Assembly (NCBI GenBank): GCA_905221605.1
Contig: CAJNDS010000099.1
Location: 190,001-217,500, forward strand
DNA length: 27,500 nt
From: Symbiodinium natans
Taxonomy: Eukaryota; Sar; Dinophyceae; Suessiales; Symbiodiniaceae
Direction: 5' to 3'
Shown: in pieces, positions 1 to 8,148 of the stretch
How the letters are laid out: every line of letters starts with the position of its first letter
Position numbering within the stretch: the stretch's first letter is position 1
Made by a program: the position numbers and the translations under genes
The notes under the pieces: generated by a model
The model's database searches: none
Told to the model about the DNA's origin: nothing
The model's input: only the letters and a program-made list of their open reading frames with translations

Positions 1-95
1 AGCGCAGATGTTTCCCAGGTGGCCCAAGTTGAGCAACTCTGGCACGATGGATGCCAGGGTGTAGAAAACCTGAAGGGTGGATGTTCCCAAGAAGG
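1..95 (-). CDS. Candidate exon, partial at the window edge
   Basis: The minus strand is open throughout and reads LGTSTLQVFYTLASIVPELL, then a Leu/Gly-rich stretch that runs off the left edge. Its hydrophobic, evenly mixed composition looks like protein and possibly a membrane segment. Its 5' part (58-89) has a diverged copy at 421-452, where the same frame reads LGTFTLKVFHTL. I do not recognise the family. The exon borders are not defined. Confidence 0.4.
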
Positions 96-256
96 TTAGG
101 GTTTAGGGTTTAGGGTTTAGGGTTTAGGGTTTAGGGCTTAGGGCTTAGGGCTTAGGGCTTAGGGCTTAGGGCTTAGGGCTGAGGGCTTAGGGCTTAGGGC
201 TTAGGGCTTAGGGCTGAGGGTTTAGGCTTTCGGGTTTGGGCTTTAGGGTTTAGGGT
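96..256 (+). repeat. Telomeric-type array, TTTAGGG then CTTAGGG
   Basis: Canonical TTTAGGG units give way to a block of about a dozen CTTAGGG units with a few CTGAGGG, then return to TTTAGGG-like units. The variant is clustered and not scattered, which suggests local tandem spread of a mutated unit. Confidence 0.95.
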
Positions 257-374
257 CCGCCGACCCTGGCGGCGTGTTGGATGGGAAAAGGAGGTGAAAA
301 CCTCCCTCTTTCCCTCCTTACCCCCCTAACGAACGCGTTTAAACCTTTCAACTATGCTCCAGCGGGGTCGGCGG
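257..374. mobile_element. Small inverted-repeat element, GC-rich ends
   Basis: The left end CCGCCGACCCTGGCGG (257-272) matches the reverse complement of the right end (359-374) at 13 of 16 positions. Between them lie a short hairpin (GGAGGT / ACCTCC) and a pyrimidine-rich stretch. Telomeric-type repeats lie on both sides. This fits a MITE-like or foldback element about 118 bp long. No second copy was seen in the window. Confidence 0.5.
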
Positions 375-420
375 CTTGAGCCGGAGGCTCTTAAATTTAG
401 GTTTAGGGTTTCGGGTTTAG

Positions 421-484
421 GGTGTGGAAAACCTTAAGGGTGAAGGTTCCCAGCCTCTTCGGGCACACAGCCCCTTGAAGAAGG
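421..484 (-). pseudogene. Second copy of the exon at 1-95
   Basis: Positions 421-452 match 58-89 at about 28 of 32 bases, and the same minus frame reads LGTFTLKVFHTL before running into CCCTAAA units. The similarity covers only the start of the exon. It could be a real paralogous exon of a repeat-containing protein or a broken copy. Confidence 0.4.
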
Positions 485-763
485 GTTTAGGGCTCTAGGG
501 GTTTTAGGGTTTTGGGGCTTTTAGGGCTCTTAGGGCTTTTAAGGCTTTTAGGGGATGTAGGGGTTTAGGGGCTTTAGGGCTTTGGGGCTTTTAGGGCTTT
601 TAGGGCTTTTGGGGCTTTTGGGGCTTTTAGGGCTTTTCGGGCTTTTAGGGCTTTTAGGGCGTTTAGGGCTTTTAGGGCTTTTAGGGCTTTTTAGGGCGTT
701 TAGGGCTTTTAGGGGATGTAGGGGTTTAGGGGTTTAGGGCTTTGGGGGTTTAGGGTTTTTCCT
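485..763 (+). repeat. Degenerate nonamer telomeric-type array (CTTTTAGGG)
   Basis: About 30 units are mostly the 9-mer CTTTTAGGG, with CTTTTGGGG, CTTTTCGGG and GTTTAGGG variants. Two copies of GGGGATGTAGGGG (around 553 and 713) point to an internal duplication of roughly 160 bp. Confidence 0.85.
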
Positions 764-871
764 AGCATCAGGCGGGCAGGAAACGCTTCCGATCAGGTAC
801 AGTACGCTGCCGAGCAAGTATAGGTTCTTCATGCTCGGCACAGCACATCTGCGCGCGGAAGCCTCTGTTAC
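764..871 (-). CDS. Candidate exon with a hydrophobic segment
   Basis: The minus frame from GTA at 871 is open and reads VTEASARRCAVPS, then MKNLYLLGSVLYLIGSVSCP, then PDAR. The middle is a Leu/Ile/Tyr/Gly run that looks like a transmembrane helix or signal anchor. The local pattern resembles small two-helix membrane modules, but I cannot name a family with confidence. CTTTTAGGG units lie at lower coordinates and TTTAGGG units at higher coordinates. Confidence 0.45.
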
Positions 872-874
872 CAT

Positions 875-923
875 GGTTTAGGGTTTAGGGTTTAGGGTTT
901 AGGGTTTGGGTTTAGGGTTTAGG
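875..923 (+). repeat. TTTAGGG array
   Basis: About seven near-perfect heptamers, one shortened to TTTGGG. Confidence 0.9.
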
Positions 924-1004
924 GCGATCTTACGCGAAGCCACGTGCGCCTACGACTCAGCTGTTGTACGATTGTCCTTGTCAAGGATGCATACCAGTGA
1001 TTAG
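924..1004 (+). CDS. Weak candidate exon ending in a stop
   Basis: Directly after the array the plus strand is open for 26 codons (AILREATCAYDSAVVRLSLS...), ending in TAG at 1002-1004. The composition is protein-like, but the segment is short and nothing identifies it. Confidence 0.25.
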   Translation, partial: AILREATCAYDSAVVRLSLSRMHTSD

Positions 1005-1500
1005 CCCAAGCCATCTATGGACCAGTTGCCGTGCGAGTAGGGGTGCTTCAGAATCTGGCAACTTGGGTAGTGACAACTGGGGGTTCTCAAAGTAGGGTAG
1101 TCACTTCGAGCATAGGGTAGCCATGAACCTCGTGCCTTGAGCCCAAGACGCCACGAGCGCATGCCATGATCGAAAACACTTGAGACGCTCCTCCCCCTCC
1201 CCTGAACCCGCAAAACCTATTCATCCTAGCTCTAAGCCCCTAGACCCGAAACCTAAGCCCCCAAAAAACCCACCCCCCCCCCCCCCCCCCTAAATCCTGA
1301 AAACCCCAATGGGGGTTGGGCTTCGGGTTTGGGGCCCGGAGAGGCTCAGGGCTGAAATCTGATGTGTGTTTCATTGTTTTCTGGGGAGGGGGGGGGGAAG
1401 GGGCTGGGTTTAACGTGGATTTGCAGGTTTTGGGGGCTTTGGGGGGCTATGAGGGTTTTGTGTAATCCCTAAACCCTAAACCCTCAACCCTCAACCCAGT
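1005..1500. other. Non-coding island and degenerate repeat with homopolymers
   Basis: Positions 1005-1205 are unique sequence with no convincing frame. Positions 1206-1310 are degenerate CCCTAAA-like DNA with a run of about 19 C near 1271-1290. Positions 1311-1465 are G-rich, with a run of about 10 G near 1387-1397. Positions 1466-1500 are CCCTAAA and CCCTCAA units. No gene was seen. Confidence 0.6.
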
Positions 1501-1514
1501 ATGGGGTTTTGGGG

Positions 1515-1638
1515 CATCACGGGCTACGACGTCAGCGAGTTGAGATGTCCAAGGCGAGGTCGACGATGGTGGAGGAGGCACAACAAACTGAAGGTCCGAA
1601 GTTCTACTTCATTGATACACCCCGAACGCTGGAACCCC
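1515..1638 (+). CDS. Candidate exon, plus strand
   Basis: One plus frame is open across the island and includes MSKARSTMVEEAQQTEGPKF followed by YFIDTPRTLEPL. Charged and polar residues are spread as in a soluble protein. It ends in CCCTAAA units that could lie within an intron. The family is unknown and the borders are not resolved. A second plus frame is also open but more Arg/Trp-biased. Confidence 0.4.
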
Positions 1639-2232
1639 TCAACCCTAAACCCTAAACCCTAAACCCTAAACCCTAAACCCTAAATCCTAAACCCCTTAAA
1701 TCCGGAGCCCCACAGGCCCCGAACCCTACCTCCTTGGAGACTCCAACCCCTCTAGTAAGGACCTGGACGGTTCCCAAATAAGGGTTTAGGGTTTAGGGTT
1801 TAGGGTTTAGGGTTTAGGGTTTAGGGTTTAGGTACCCCAAACATCACCCCAAAACACTTCAGAATCCTTGTTCCGTCGGTTCCTGTAGTGAAATTTGGGG
1901 GGGGAGTTGGGCATCCTATGCCTAGAAAGGACTAGTGAGCAAAACCCCCAAAGCCTTTCGGCTCCTAAACCCTAAGCCCTAAACCCTCTTACCCTCTCAC
2001 CCTATAACCCTTTGCACCCTGAACCCTGATTCCTGATTCCTAAACCCTAAACCCTAAACCCCAAACCCCAAACCCTAACCCCAAACCCCAAACCCCAAAC
2101 CCCAAACCCCGAACCCCAAACCCCAAACCCCAAACCCCAAACCCCAAACCCCAAACCCTAAACCCTAAACCCTAAACCCTAAACCCTAAACCCTAAACCC
2201 TAAACCCTAAACCCTAAACCCTAACCCTGAAC
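1639..2232. repeat. Mosaic of telomeric-type arrays in both orientations
   Basis: CCCTAAA units (1639-1692) are followed by unique sequence (1693-1780), TTTAGGG units (1781-1832), and unique sequence with a G9 tract (1833-1965). A long CCCTAAA-orientation array (1966-2232) follows; its middle (about 2060-2155) is a homogeneous block of CCCCAAA. No gene was seen. Confidence 0.9.
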
Positions 2233-2293
2233 CCTACACCTTCTTGGCCGCGCGTCTCTTCCATCTGCACCTTGCTGGCGGAAGACGGCCTGC

Positions 2294-2431
2294 CTTGGTA
2301 GCCCAGTAACCATCTTGGAATAAGGGCGCCCTAAACCCTAAACCCTCAAGCCTCAAGCCTCAACCCTCAACCCTAAACTCTAAACCCTAAACAGAGAAAG
2401 GGCAAAAGGGCACCACTCAGCTACCAAGCTG
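2294..2431. mobile_element. Family-1 introner-like element interrupted by a telomeric array
   Basis: The left end TTGGTAGCCCAGTAACC and the right end ...CACTCAGCTACCAAG are imperfect inverted repeats, matching the termini of the elements at 9242-9354 and 10029-10140. After AATAAGGGCG the sequence changes to CCCTAAA/CCCTCAA units (about 2330-2391), then resumes with the family's right part (GGGCAAAAGGGCACCACTCAG). The array replaces an interior segment present in the 10029-10140 copy. Flanking islands at 2233-2293 and 2432-2516 contain short open frames but nothing I can call. Confidence 0.65.
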
Positions 2432-3283
2432 CGGGATGCCCGCAGGGAGCCGCGCCAGGGTGATTGGCCGCCTTGGTGAGAGAAAGTTACGGTTTGTGGG
2501 GCTGTGCTTGTGGGAAGTTTAGGGTTTAGGTTTAGGGTTTAGGGTTTAGGGTTTAGGGTTTAGGGTTTAGGGTTTAGGGTTTAGGGTTTAGGGGTTAGGG
2601 CTTAGGGCTTAGGGCTTAGTAGGGTTGTAGGGCTTTAAGGTTGAAACCTTGGGCTTGGCTCAATGGACAACTTGCGGCTTAGGTAAACTTAGTCGGTTGT
2701 GGTAGGGCTCTGTGGTATGTTCTCTACATCAGGGTCACGTCTTGGGATCCGATTGTCATGCGCAGCCTTGTATGAGTTACCCCCCCAAAACACTGAACCC
2801 TGAACCCTGAACCCTGAACCCTGAACCCTAAACCCTAAACCCTAAACCCTAAACCCTAAACCCTAAACCCTAAACCCTAAACCCTAAACCCTAAACCCTA
2901 AACTTCAACTGAGAGAATGAGTACAACGCCTTTCTGATAGGGGTCTTTCCCGCACTCGGGAGAGCCCCAATAGCCCCGCAATTTAGGGTTTAGGGTTTAG
3001 GGTTTAGGGGTTAGGGTTTAGGGTTTAGGGTTTAGGGTTTAGGGTTTAGGGTTTAGGGTTTAGGGTTTAGGGTTTAGGGTTTAGGGTTCATGATGCCCTA
3101 TGTCTTGAAAAAAAACACAACATGCGACTCGGCTGCTGTGCCTGGAGACTCTGACTGAGGGCTGAAACTGTGCACTCGATTTCTCCAAAAGCCTGATTCT
3201 GCAGCTTTCACAAGCGCCTTCTCCCACCCCAAATATGGTTTAGGGTTTAGGGTTTAGGGTTTAGGGTTTAGGTTTGGGGTTTA
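2432..3283. repeat. Alternating telomeric-type arrays and short islands
   Basis: Unique 2432-2516; TTTAGGG 2517-2620; unique 2621-2790; CTGAACC then CCCTAAA units 2793-2904; unique 2905-2980; TTTAGGG 2981-3088; unique 3089-3235; TTTAGGG 3236-3282. The island at 3089-3235 holds a short plus-strand frame ending in TGA (CDSAAVPGDSD) that is too short to call. Confidence 0.85.
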
Positions 3284-3520
3284 ATGGCGTCGAACCTGGT
3301 TCGTTTGGGCCTCCTTGCCAGCGGCGACGTGGGCAGGCTGCCTGTTGTGCTGGAGGCGCTAACCTGCATGCCTCAAGGGGCACTCATCCTTGCACGCTGC
3401 ACGCAAGGAGACTCTGACGTGAAGGGCGCTCCTGACGTCGAAATCCCTAGCCCGATTTTTCTCCCTGCAAGCCTCACCCAAGTCGATCTTCAAATCTGGA
3501 GCCTTAGCCCTAAACCCTAA
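3284..3520 (+). CDS. Candidate first exon or small ORF, unknown
   Basis: ATG at 3284 follows a TTTAGGG array and opens a frame beginning MASNLVRLGLLASGDVGRLP. It stays protein-like to about residue 72 (LTQVDLQIW), after which it enters CCCTAAA units, so the nominal stop at 3520 lies in repeat. If real, the coding part probably ends by splicing before about 3503. I do not recognise it. Confidence 0.35.
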   Translation: MASNLVRLGLLASGDVGRLPVVLEALTCMPQGALILARCTQGDSDVKGAPDVEIPSPIFLPASLTQVDLQIWSLSPKP

Positions 3521-3860
3521 CCCCTAGCGCCCCTAAACCCTAAACTTTAAGCCCTTACACCACCCGAAACCCTAAACCCGAAAACCTGAACCCAAAACCC
3601 TAAACCTCAAGCCCTTGCACCACCCGAAGCCCTAAACCCCAAGACCCACCCTAAATCCTAAACCCTAAACCCTAAACCCTAAACCTGAAATTTAAACCTA
3701 AACCCTAAACCCTAAACCCTAAACCCGAAACCCTAAACCCTAAACCCTAAACCCCAAACCCCAAACCCCAAACCCCAAACCCCAAACCCCAAACCCTAAA
3801 CCCTAAACCCTAAACCCTAAACCCTAAACCCTAAACCCTAAACCCTAAACCCAAGCCCGA
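3503..3860 (-). repeat. CCCTAAA array with a 60-bp duplication
   Basis: The array runs in CCCTAAA orientation with a central block of CCCCAAA (about 3750-3795). At its left, AAGCCCTTACACCACCCGAA (3549) recurs as AAGCCCTTGCACCACCCGAA (3609), so a 60-bp segment including non-telomeric bases was duplicated in tandem. Confidence 0.85.
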
Positions 3861-4299
3861 AACCCCTTGAGGCCCAGTCGGTGGCCCTTTTTTCAAGGGC
3901 CTGGCCGGAAATGGGCTCTGGAATCGAGAGGCCCTAAACCAGCCTAAAAACCACCCAAAAAACCTAAAAGCCCCAAAACGCCTAAAAGGCACAAAGACCC
4001 TAAAAACCCTAAAGAACCTAGAAAAACACAAAAAGCCCAAAATGAAAAACCTAAAACCCGAAGAACCCTACAACCCCTAAACCCTACGCTACCCCAAGCC
4101 CTGAGCCTAAACTGTAATCCCTGAGCGCTGTAGTGTGTGATGAGATCTGGGGAACTACCCCAAACCCGAAGCCCGAAACCCTGAACCCTAAGCCTTTTTC
4201 AAAATGTAGCCCTCTTCAGGGTGAGGCAGGAACCTGGTTCAGGGTTGAGGCTTAGAACAATCCGAAACCCTAAACCCTAAACCCTAAACCCTGGTTCAG
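3861..4299. other. Decayed repeat and unique sequence, no gene
   Basis: Degenerate CCCTAAA-like DNA (CCTAAAAACC and similar) with GC-rich unique patches. ORFs here are products of the repeat. CTGGTTCAGGGTTGA occurs twice (about 4230 and 4291) on either side of a short CCCTAAA run. Confidence 0.6.
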
Positions 4300-4382
4300 G
4301 GTTGAAGTTTCCGTACGCTTTCCGAGCTCCGGAGCCAGGGGCGATAGCTTGGGCCATGGCTTGGCGTGTCATCCGCATCCAC
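4300..4382 (-). CDS. Candidate exon, minus strand
   Basis: On the minus strand an acceptor-like GCTGAGCAG is followed at 4382 by an open frame containing MRMTRQAMAQAIAPGSGARK and then AYGNF. It runs into CCCTGAACC units near 4300. A second minus frame is also open, so the frame is not certain. The family is not recognised. Confidence 0.35.
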
Positions 4383-4384
4383 CT

Positions 4385-4563
4385 GCTCAGCAAGTGTCAG
4401 ATTTGGGGGTTTAGGGTTTAGGGCTTAGGGCTTAGGGTTTAGGGTTTAGAGTTTAGGGTTTAGGGTTTCGGGTTTAGGGCTCAAAACAACTAACAGTCCT
4501 TAATGGGGAACATAACAGGGGATACGATTATCCCTATTGAGGGCTCAGCAAGTGTCACATTTG
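4385..4563. repeat. Array flanked by a 21-bp direct repeat
   Basis: GCTCAGCAAGTGTCA[G/C]ATTTG occurs at 4385-4405 and at 4543-4563 with one mismatch. Between the copies lie a TTTAGGG array (about 4406-4480) and part of a family-B inverted-repeat element (about 4483-4542, with AACAGTCCTTAAT). The repeat looks like a long target duplication made when this block was inserted. Confidence 0.7.
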
Positions 4564-5329
4564 TTTTAAGGTTTCAGGGTTGTAGGGTTGTGGGGTTGTA
4601 GGGTTGAGGGTTTAGGGTTTAGGGTTCAGGTTCAGGGTTTAGGGTTTGGGGTTTAGGGTTTAGGGTTTAGGGTTTAGGGTTTAAGGTTTAGGGTTTAGGG
4701 TTTAGGGTTTAGGGTTTAGGGTTTACCGTTTAGGGTTTAAGGAACCTTGAACCCTGAACTCTTGTGAGTCCGACAGCCCTGCCTTCACAACAGACCAAAG
4801 CTCCTAGTCACCCCAACCCTAAAACCCTAAACCCTTGAACCCTTGAACCCTGAAACCCTAAACCCTAAACCCTTAACATGCCTGAAGCCCGCAAAGCCCT
4901 CAACAATTAGCCTTGAAACCCACAGCTCTTCAAGCCTGTACCCGTGAACCCCAACTACCACGAGCCGTAAGCCCCCACAAACACAACATACCCAAACCCC
5001 TGAGACCCTGAACCCCGCCCACTAAAACCAGAACGCTGCAAACCACCAAAGACAAACAGAACAGGACGACCCCGTAAACTGAAGACCCAAAAGTAAAGAA
5101 ACATTATCAAACGGATTCTAAGAATGTCGTTATAACCGTGATAAACAATATGACGGCAGGGCCTAGACCCCAAACCCGAAACCCCCAAACTACACAAAAA
5201 AAACACTTACGAACATGAACACTGACCAAAACAGCTCTGAAACACTGCCTAAAAATCCTAAACCCTGAGCCCTAAGCCCCAAACCCCAAACCCTTAAACC
5301 CTAAACCCTAAACCCTAAACCCTAAACGG
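4564..5329. repeat. TTTAGGG array, then a degenerate CCCTAAA region
   Basis: TTTAGGG and TTGTAGGG units fill 4565-4742; unique 4743-4814; CCCTAAA-like units in decay 4815-4960; mostly unique, A/C-rich 4961-5245; CCCTAAA 5246-5326. No convincing coding frame was seen. Confidence 0.7.
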
Positions 5330-5424
5330 GCCTCGGGGTCCTCTGGCAGCGCCACGGGCGGAGGCCGGTGCATGGTGGGGCAGCTGGGAGCCGAGCCACT
5401 TCGGCTGCGGGAGGCTCAAGGTAG
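5330..5424 (-). CDS. Weak candidate exon, GC-rich island
   Basis: Two minus frames are open across this GC-rich island. One reads SLPQPKWLGSQLPHHAPASA. The composition (Pro/Ala/Arg) may simply follow GC content. CCCTAAA units lie to the left and TTTAGGG units to the right. Confidence 0.25.
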
Positions 5425-5655
5425 GGTTTAGGGTTTAGGGTTTAGGGTTTAGGGTTTAGGGTTTAGGGTTTAGGGTTTAGGGTTTCGGGTTTCGGGTTTC
5501 GGGTTTCGGGTTTAGGGTTTAGGGTTTAGGGTTTAGGGTTTAGGGTGTAGGGTTTAGGGTGTAGGGTTTGGGGTTTAGGGTTTGGGGTTTGGGGTTTGGG
5601 GTTTGGAGTTTAGGGTTTTGGGTTCAGGGTTTGGGCTTTGGGGTTTAGCGGTTTG
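5425..5655 (+). repeat. TTTAGGG array with TTTCGGG and TTTGGGG blocks
   Basis: About 32 units. Four TTTCGGG units are contiguous (near 5483-5510) and TTTGGGG units cluster at the right end. Confidence 0.95.
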
Positions 5656-6159
5656 GGGTCAGGACAAATAAAGGTGCACTCAATCCATAAACCTTGGGCT
5701 CCATACCTGAGGGCTTTAAACCCTGAAGCCTTGAAGCACCCCCGAGCCCTTGCCCGATTTGGGCCTTGCCCACGAAGACTTGGGCCTTGCCCCACGAAGA
5801 TTCGGGCCTTGCCCACGGGCGGGGGAGGGGGTACCCGGCAGCTTTTTCCGTGAGGACCCGGAACCCGCGCCGTGCGAGCTTGAAGGATCATGGGACCTGG
5901 GCGGGCATGCTTTGGGGGGGCGGGGGGGGGGGGGGGGCGAGGACCCCAAAAAGGTACCCCTAATTTTGTAAACCCCCACCTTAACTACTGCTCATAGCTT
6001 TTGGACTTCTCGGCTCATTCATTGTGTGAGGTCTACGCTGGCAGAATCGATGTACTACCTGCTGTATTTCCGTCATTCTCTTTTCCGCGGGGAGGGGGGG
6101 GGGGGCGGGCGGGTGGTGATGGGTAAAATTCTGCGGGGGAGGGAGGTCGCTCTTACCAA
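5656..6159. other. Unique GC-rich stretch with a 23-bp tandem repeat and long G runs
   Basis: About three tandem copies of a roughly 23-bp unit containing GGGCCTTGCCCACGAAGA lie at about 5755-5820. A nearly pure G run of about 22 bases follows at 5914-5938, and another of 10-12 G lies at about 6091-6105. ORFs over this stretch exist on both strands because of the GC-rich tandem unit. I see no gene. Confidence 0.6.
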
Positions 6160-6335
6160 GTCCGCCTCGGGCCGCCCCGCTCTCAGGCCCTCCCCTTGCC
6201 GCGCGCAAAAGCACTTCTTTGTCTTCTTTGTCCACGTCGCGACAGCTCATCGACCATACTCATGCCCAGGTGGCCATGCAGCTCAAACAGCAGGCGGCCA
6301 ACGTCCAGAGCCTTCGGCGCCATCCAACCCTGAAG
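6160..6335. CDS. Candidate exon, strand unresolved
   Basis: Both strands are open. Plus reads RQLIDHTHAQVAMQLKQQAA after a pyrimidine-rich tract and CAG at about 6243, like a coiled-coil segment after a splice acceptor. Minus reads MAPKALDVGRLLFELHGHLG from about 6322. Either would be a good exon; sequence alone does not decide. TTTAGGG units lie further right. Confidence 0.4.
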
Positions 6336-6389
6336 CCTGAACCCCGATGGTGTTGCTCGTGCCTGACGAAACCCCCTAAATCGAAACCC

Positions 6390-7043
6390 TCTCCAAGTAT
6401 AGGGTTTAGGGTTTAGGGTTTGGGGTTTAGGGTTTAGGGTTTCGGGTTTAGGGTTTAGGGTTTAGGAGGGGCTCGATGCTGAATGAAGCTCCAACCCTGG
6501 GACAATGCGTCGCTCATTCTTCCACCAACCAAACCTCAACCCCAAACATGCACGCACTGCATATCCCTAAACCCTAAACCCTAAACCCTAAACCCTAAAC
6601 CCTAAACCCTAAACCCTAAACCCTAAACCCTAAACCCTAAACCCTAAACCCTAACCCTAAACCCTAAACCCTACAAAACACAAGGTAACAAATGTCACAT
6701 GTCTGTATGTAGTTGCAGAAACTTACAACAAGTGTGCTGTCCGAAACGGAAAACCACCCTTATCTACACTCATCATCATTCCGCAGGGGGAAAGCTACAG
6801 TAACATCTTCACCCATAGGCGCATGCATTCGCCGAAACTCGAAACCCGATAAACCCGAAAACCGTAAACTCTGAACCTTAAACCCTGACTTCTAAACCCC
6901 ATGAACCCTATCAACCCTACGAAACCTATAAACCCTCGAGACCCGATAAACCCCATGCACCCTATATTCCCTATACCCATGTAAACCTCAAACTCTGAAA
7001 CCCTGAACCCTAAACCCTAGACCCTAAACCCTAAACCCTGAAC
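6390..7043. repeat. Arrays and decayed repeat, no gene
   Basis: TTTAGGG 6398-6465; unique 6466-6565; a clean CCCTAAA array 6566-6674; unique A-rich 6675-6835; strongly decayed CCCTAAA-like DNA 6836-7000; CCCTAAA 7001-7040. ORFs rich in GFMGFIGF-type peptides are translations of the decayed repeat. Confidence 0.75.
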
Positions 7044-7133
7044 AGGAGTGGCCTGCACCCCCCGGCATGCGATGTCGGCGACCAAGGCTTTCGCCTGGGG
7101 ACCCCAGGACACAGCCACGACCTGGGTCGTGTG
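7044..7133 (-). CDS. Candidate exon, minus strand
   Basis: The minus frame from CAC at 7133 is open through the island and reads HTTQVVAVSWGPQAKALVAD then IACRGVQATP. Hydrophobic and polar positions alternate as in a folded domain. CCCTAAA units lie to the left and TTTAGGG units to the right. It could be an exon of a gene downstream of the ankyrin gene. Confidence 0.4.
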
Positions 7134-7149
7134 AAGGGCTTAGGACCGT

Positions 7150-7550
7150 AGGAGTTGGCCATACTTAGGGTTTAGGGTTTAGGTTTTAGGGTTTAGAGTT
7201 TAGAATACTACGTTGCCATGGAAAAAATGTAAACCAAGTTGCGAGAAATGCGTGGGGTTTAGGGTTTGGGGTATAGGGCTTGGGATGAAAAAATTGGTCG
7301 TTCCTGTTCCGGATACAAGACCGAATATAGGCGCCTGAATAATTAGAATAGGGTTTGGGGCTTCTTGTCGCACATTTACACAGGGACCATAAGGGAATAC
7401 CAGTAGTAATTATTCCGACCCCTTTATTATTCTTTGGTGTAGGGTTAAAGTATTGGGGTAGTTACAGGGGTCCCAGCTTATGGAATTGCTGAAAGTGCCT
7501 GTGCCACTCCACAATACCAGACTAGACGAGAATGTGTTTTCAAATTTACC
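7150..7550. other. Short arrays and an inverted-repeat element remnant
   Basis: Short TTTAGGG runs lie at 7165-7202 and about 7254-7285. GGGACCATAAGGGAATAC (7383-7400) and GTATTGGGGTAGTTACAGGGGTCCC-type sequence (about 7450-7474) form imperfect inverted ends around an AT-rich centre. The right end resembles the terminus of the element at 14657 (GGGTAGTT.CA.GG.CCC), so this is probably a diverged member. No gene was seen. Confidence 0.5.
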
Positions 7551-7988
7551 ATGAGCAATAGACCAACCATCTCCCATGACAAGTACGATCAGATACTATC
7601 AGGTACTGTACGATACTATATGACAATGACAAAGTTTGACCATGGCTCTACGAACATTTTTCATACTGCATCATACTCTGTTACATACAAGCCTCTGACC
7701 TTCGTTAAACACCTCCGCGACCCCAAGGCGTGCCTCAAGTTGATTGCTGGTTGGGGGGGGGCTTTTGGGTTGAAGTTCAATCGTCACTGAGAATTGCAGC
7801 AATTATAGGGCACGTCCCTAATGCCCAAGCCGAGAGTTGTGTTGATTCGAAAGTACGGGGAAAGTATGTTCCAGCTGCTAAAGGGCTTTGGGACGGGGAA
7901 GAATACTTTGTCCGTAATCTGGAAAAATTGCCCTAAGCTCCCATCCTTTCCACCCACCTTTTTCGCCAGAGTCCCAGCTGAAACCCCC
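7551..7988. other. Unique sequence downstream of the ankyrin gene
   Basis: There is no telomeric array here. Plus-strand ORFs at 7551-7790 and 7821-8246 have no protein-like consistency, and the second overlaps the antisense of the ankyrin gene's last exon. It probably holds the 3' UTR of that gene and spacer. I saw no clear polyadenylation signal. Confidence 0.4.
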
Positions 7989-8148
7989 TCACGGGTCATT
8001 GCGCGGGCGCTTCCGGGCAGTTGGCGTGTTCAGGCGCAGGAGCCGCGCGACGTCGGCGTGGCCGACGGACTTTGCCCAGTCCAAGGGTGTCTGGCCGCTG
8101 CTGTCGGGTGTGGCTTCGGCGCCAGCAGCCAGCAACACACGGGCAATC
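7989..8148 (-). CDS. Ankyrin gene exon 11 with stop
   Basis: Reads IARVLLAAGAEATPDSSGQT then PLDWAKSVGHADVARLLRL and a basic tail (TARKRPRNDP, possibly nuclear-targeting), ending TGA at 7991-7989. The acceptor is GTATAG|GAT. Confidence 0.85.

Noticed and set aside
2299-2330. Family-1 terminus (CAGTAACCATCTTGGAATAA) as a relic of the dinoflagellate spliced leader
   Set aside because: Only about 14 of 21 positions match the leader as I recall it, and the segment is better explained as one end of an inverted-repeat element.
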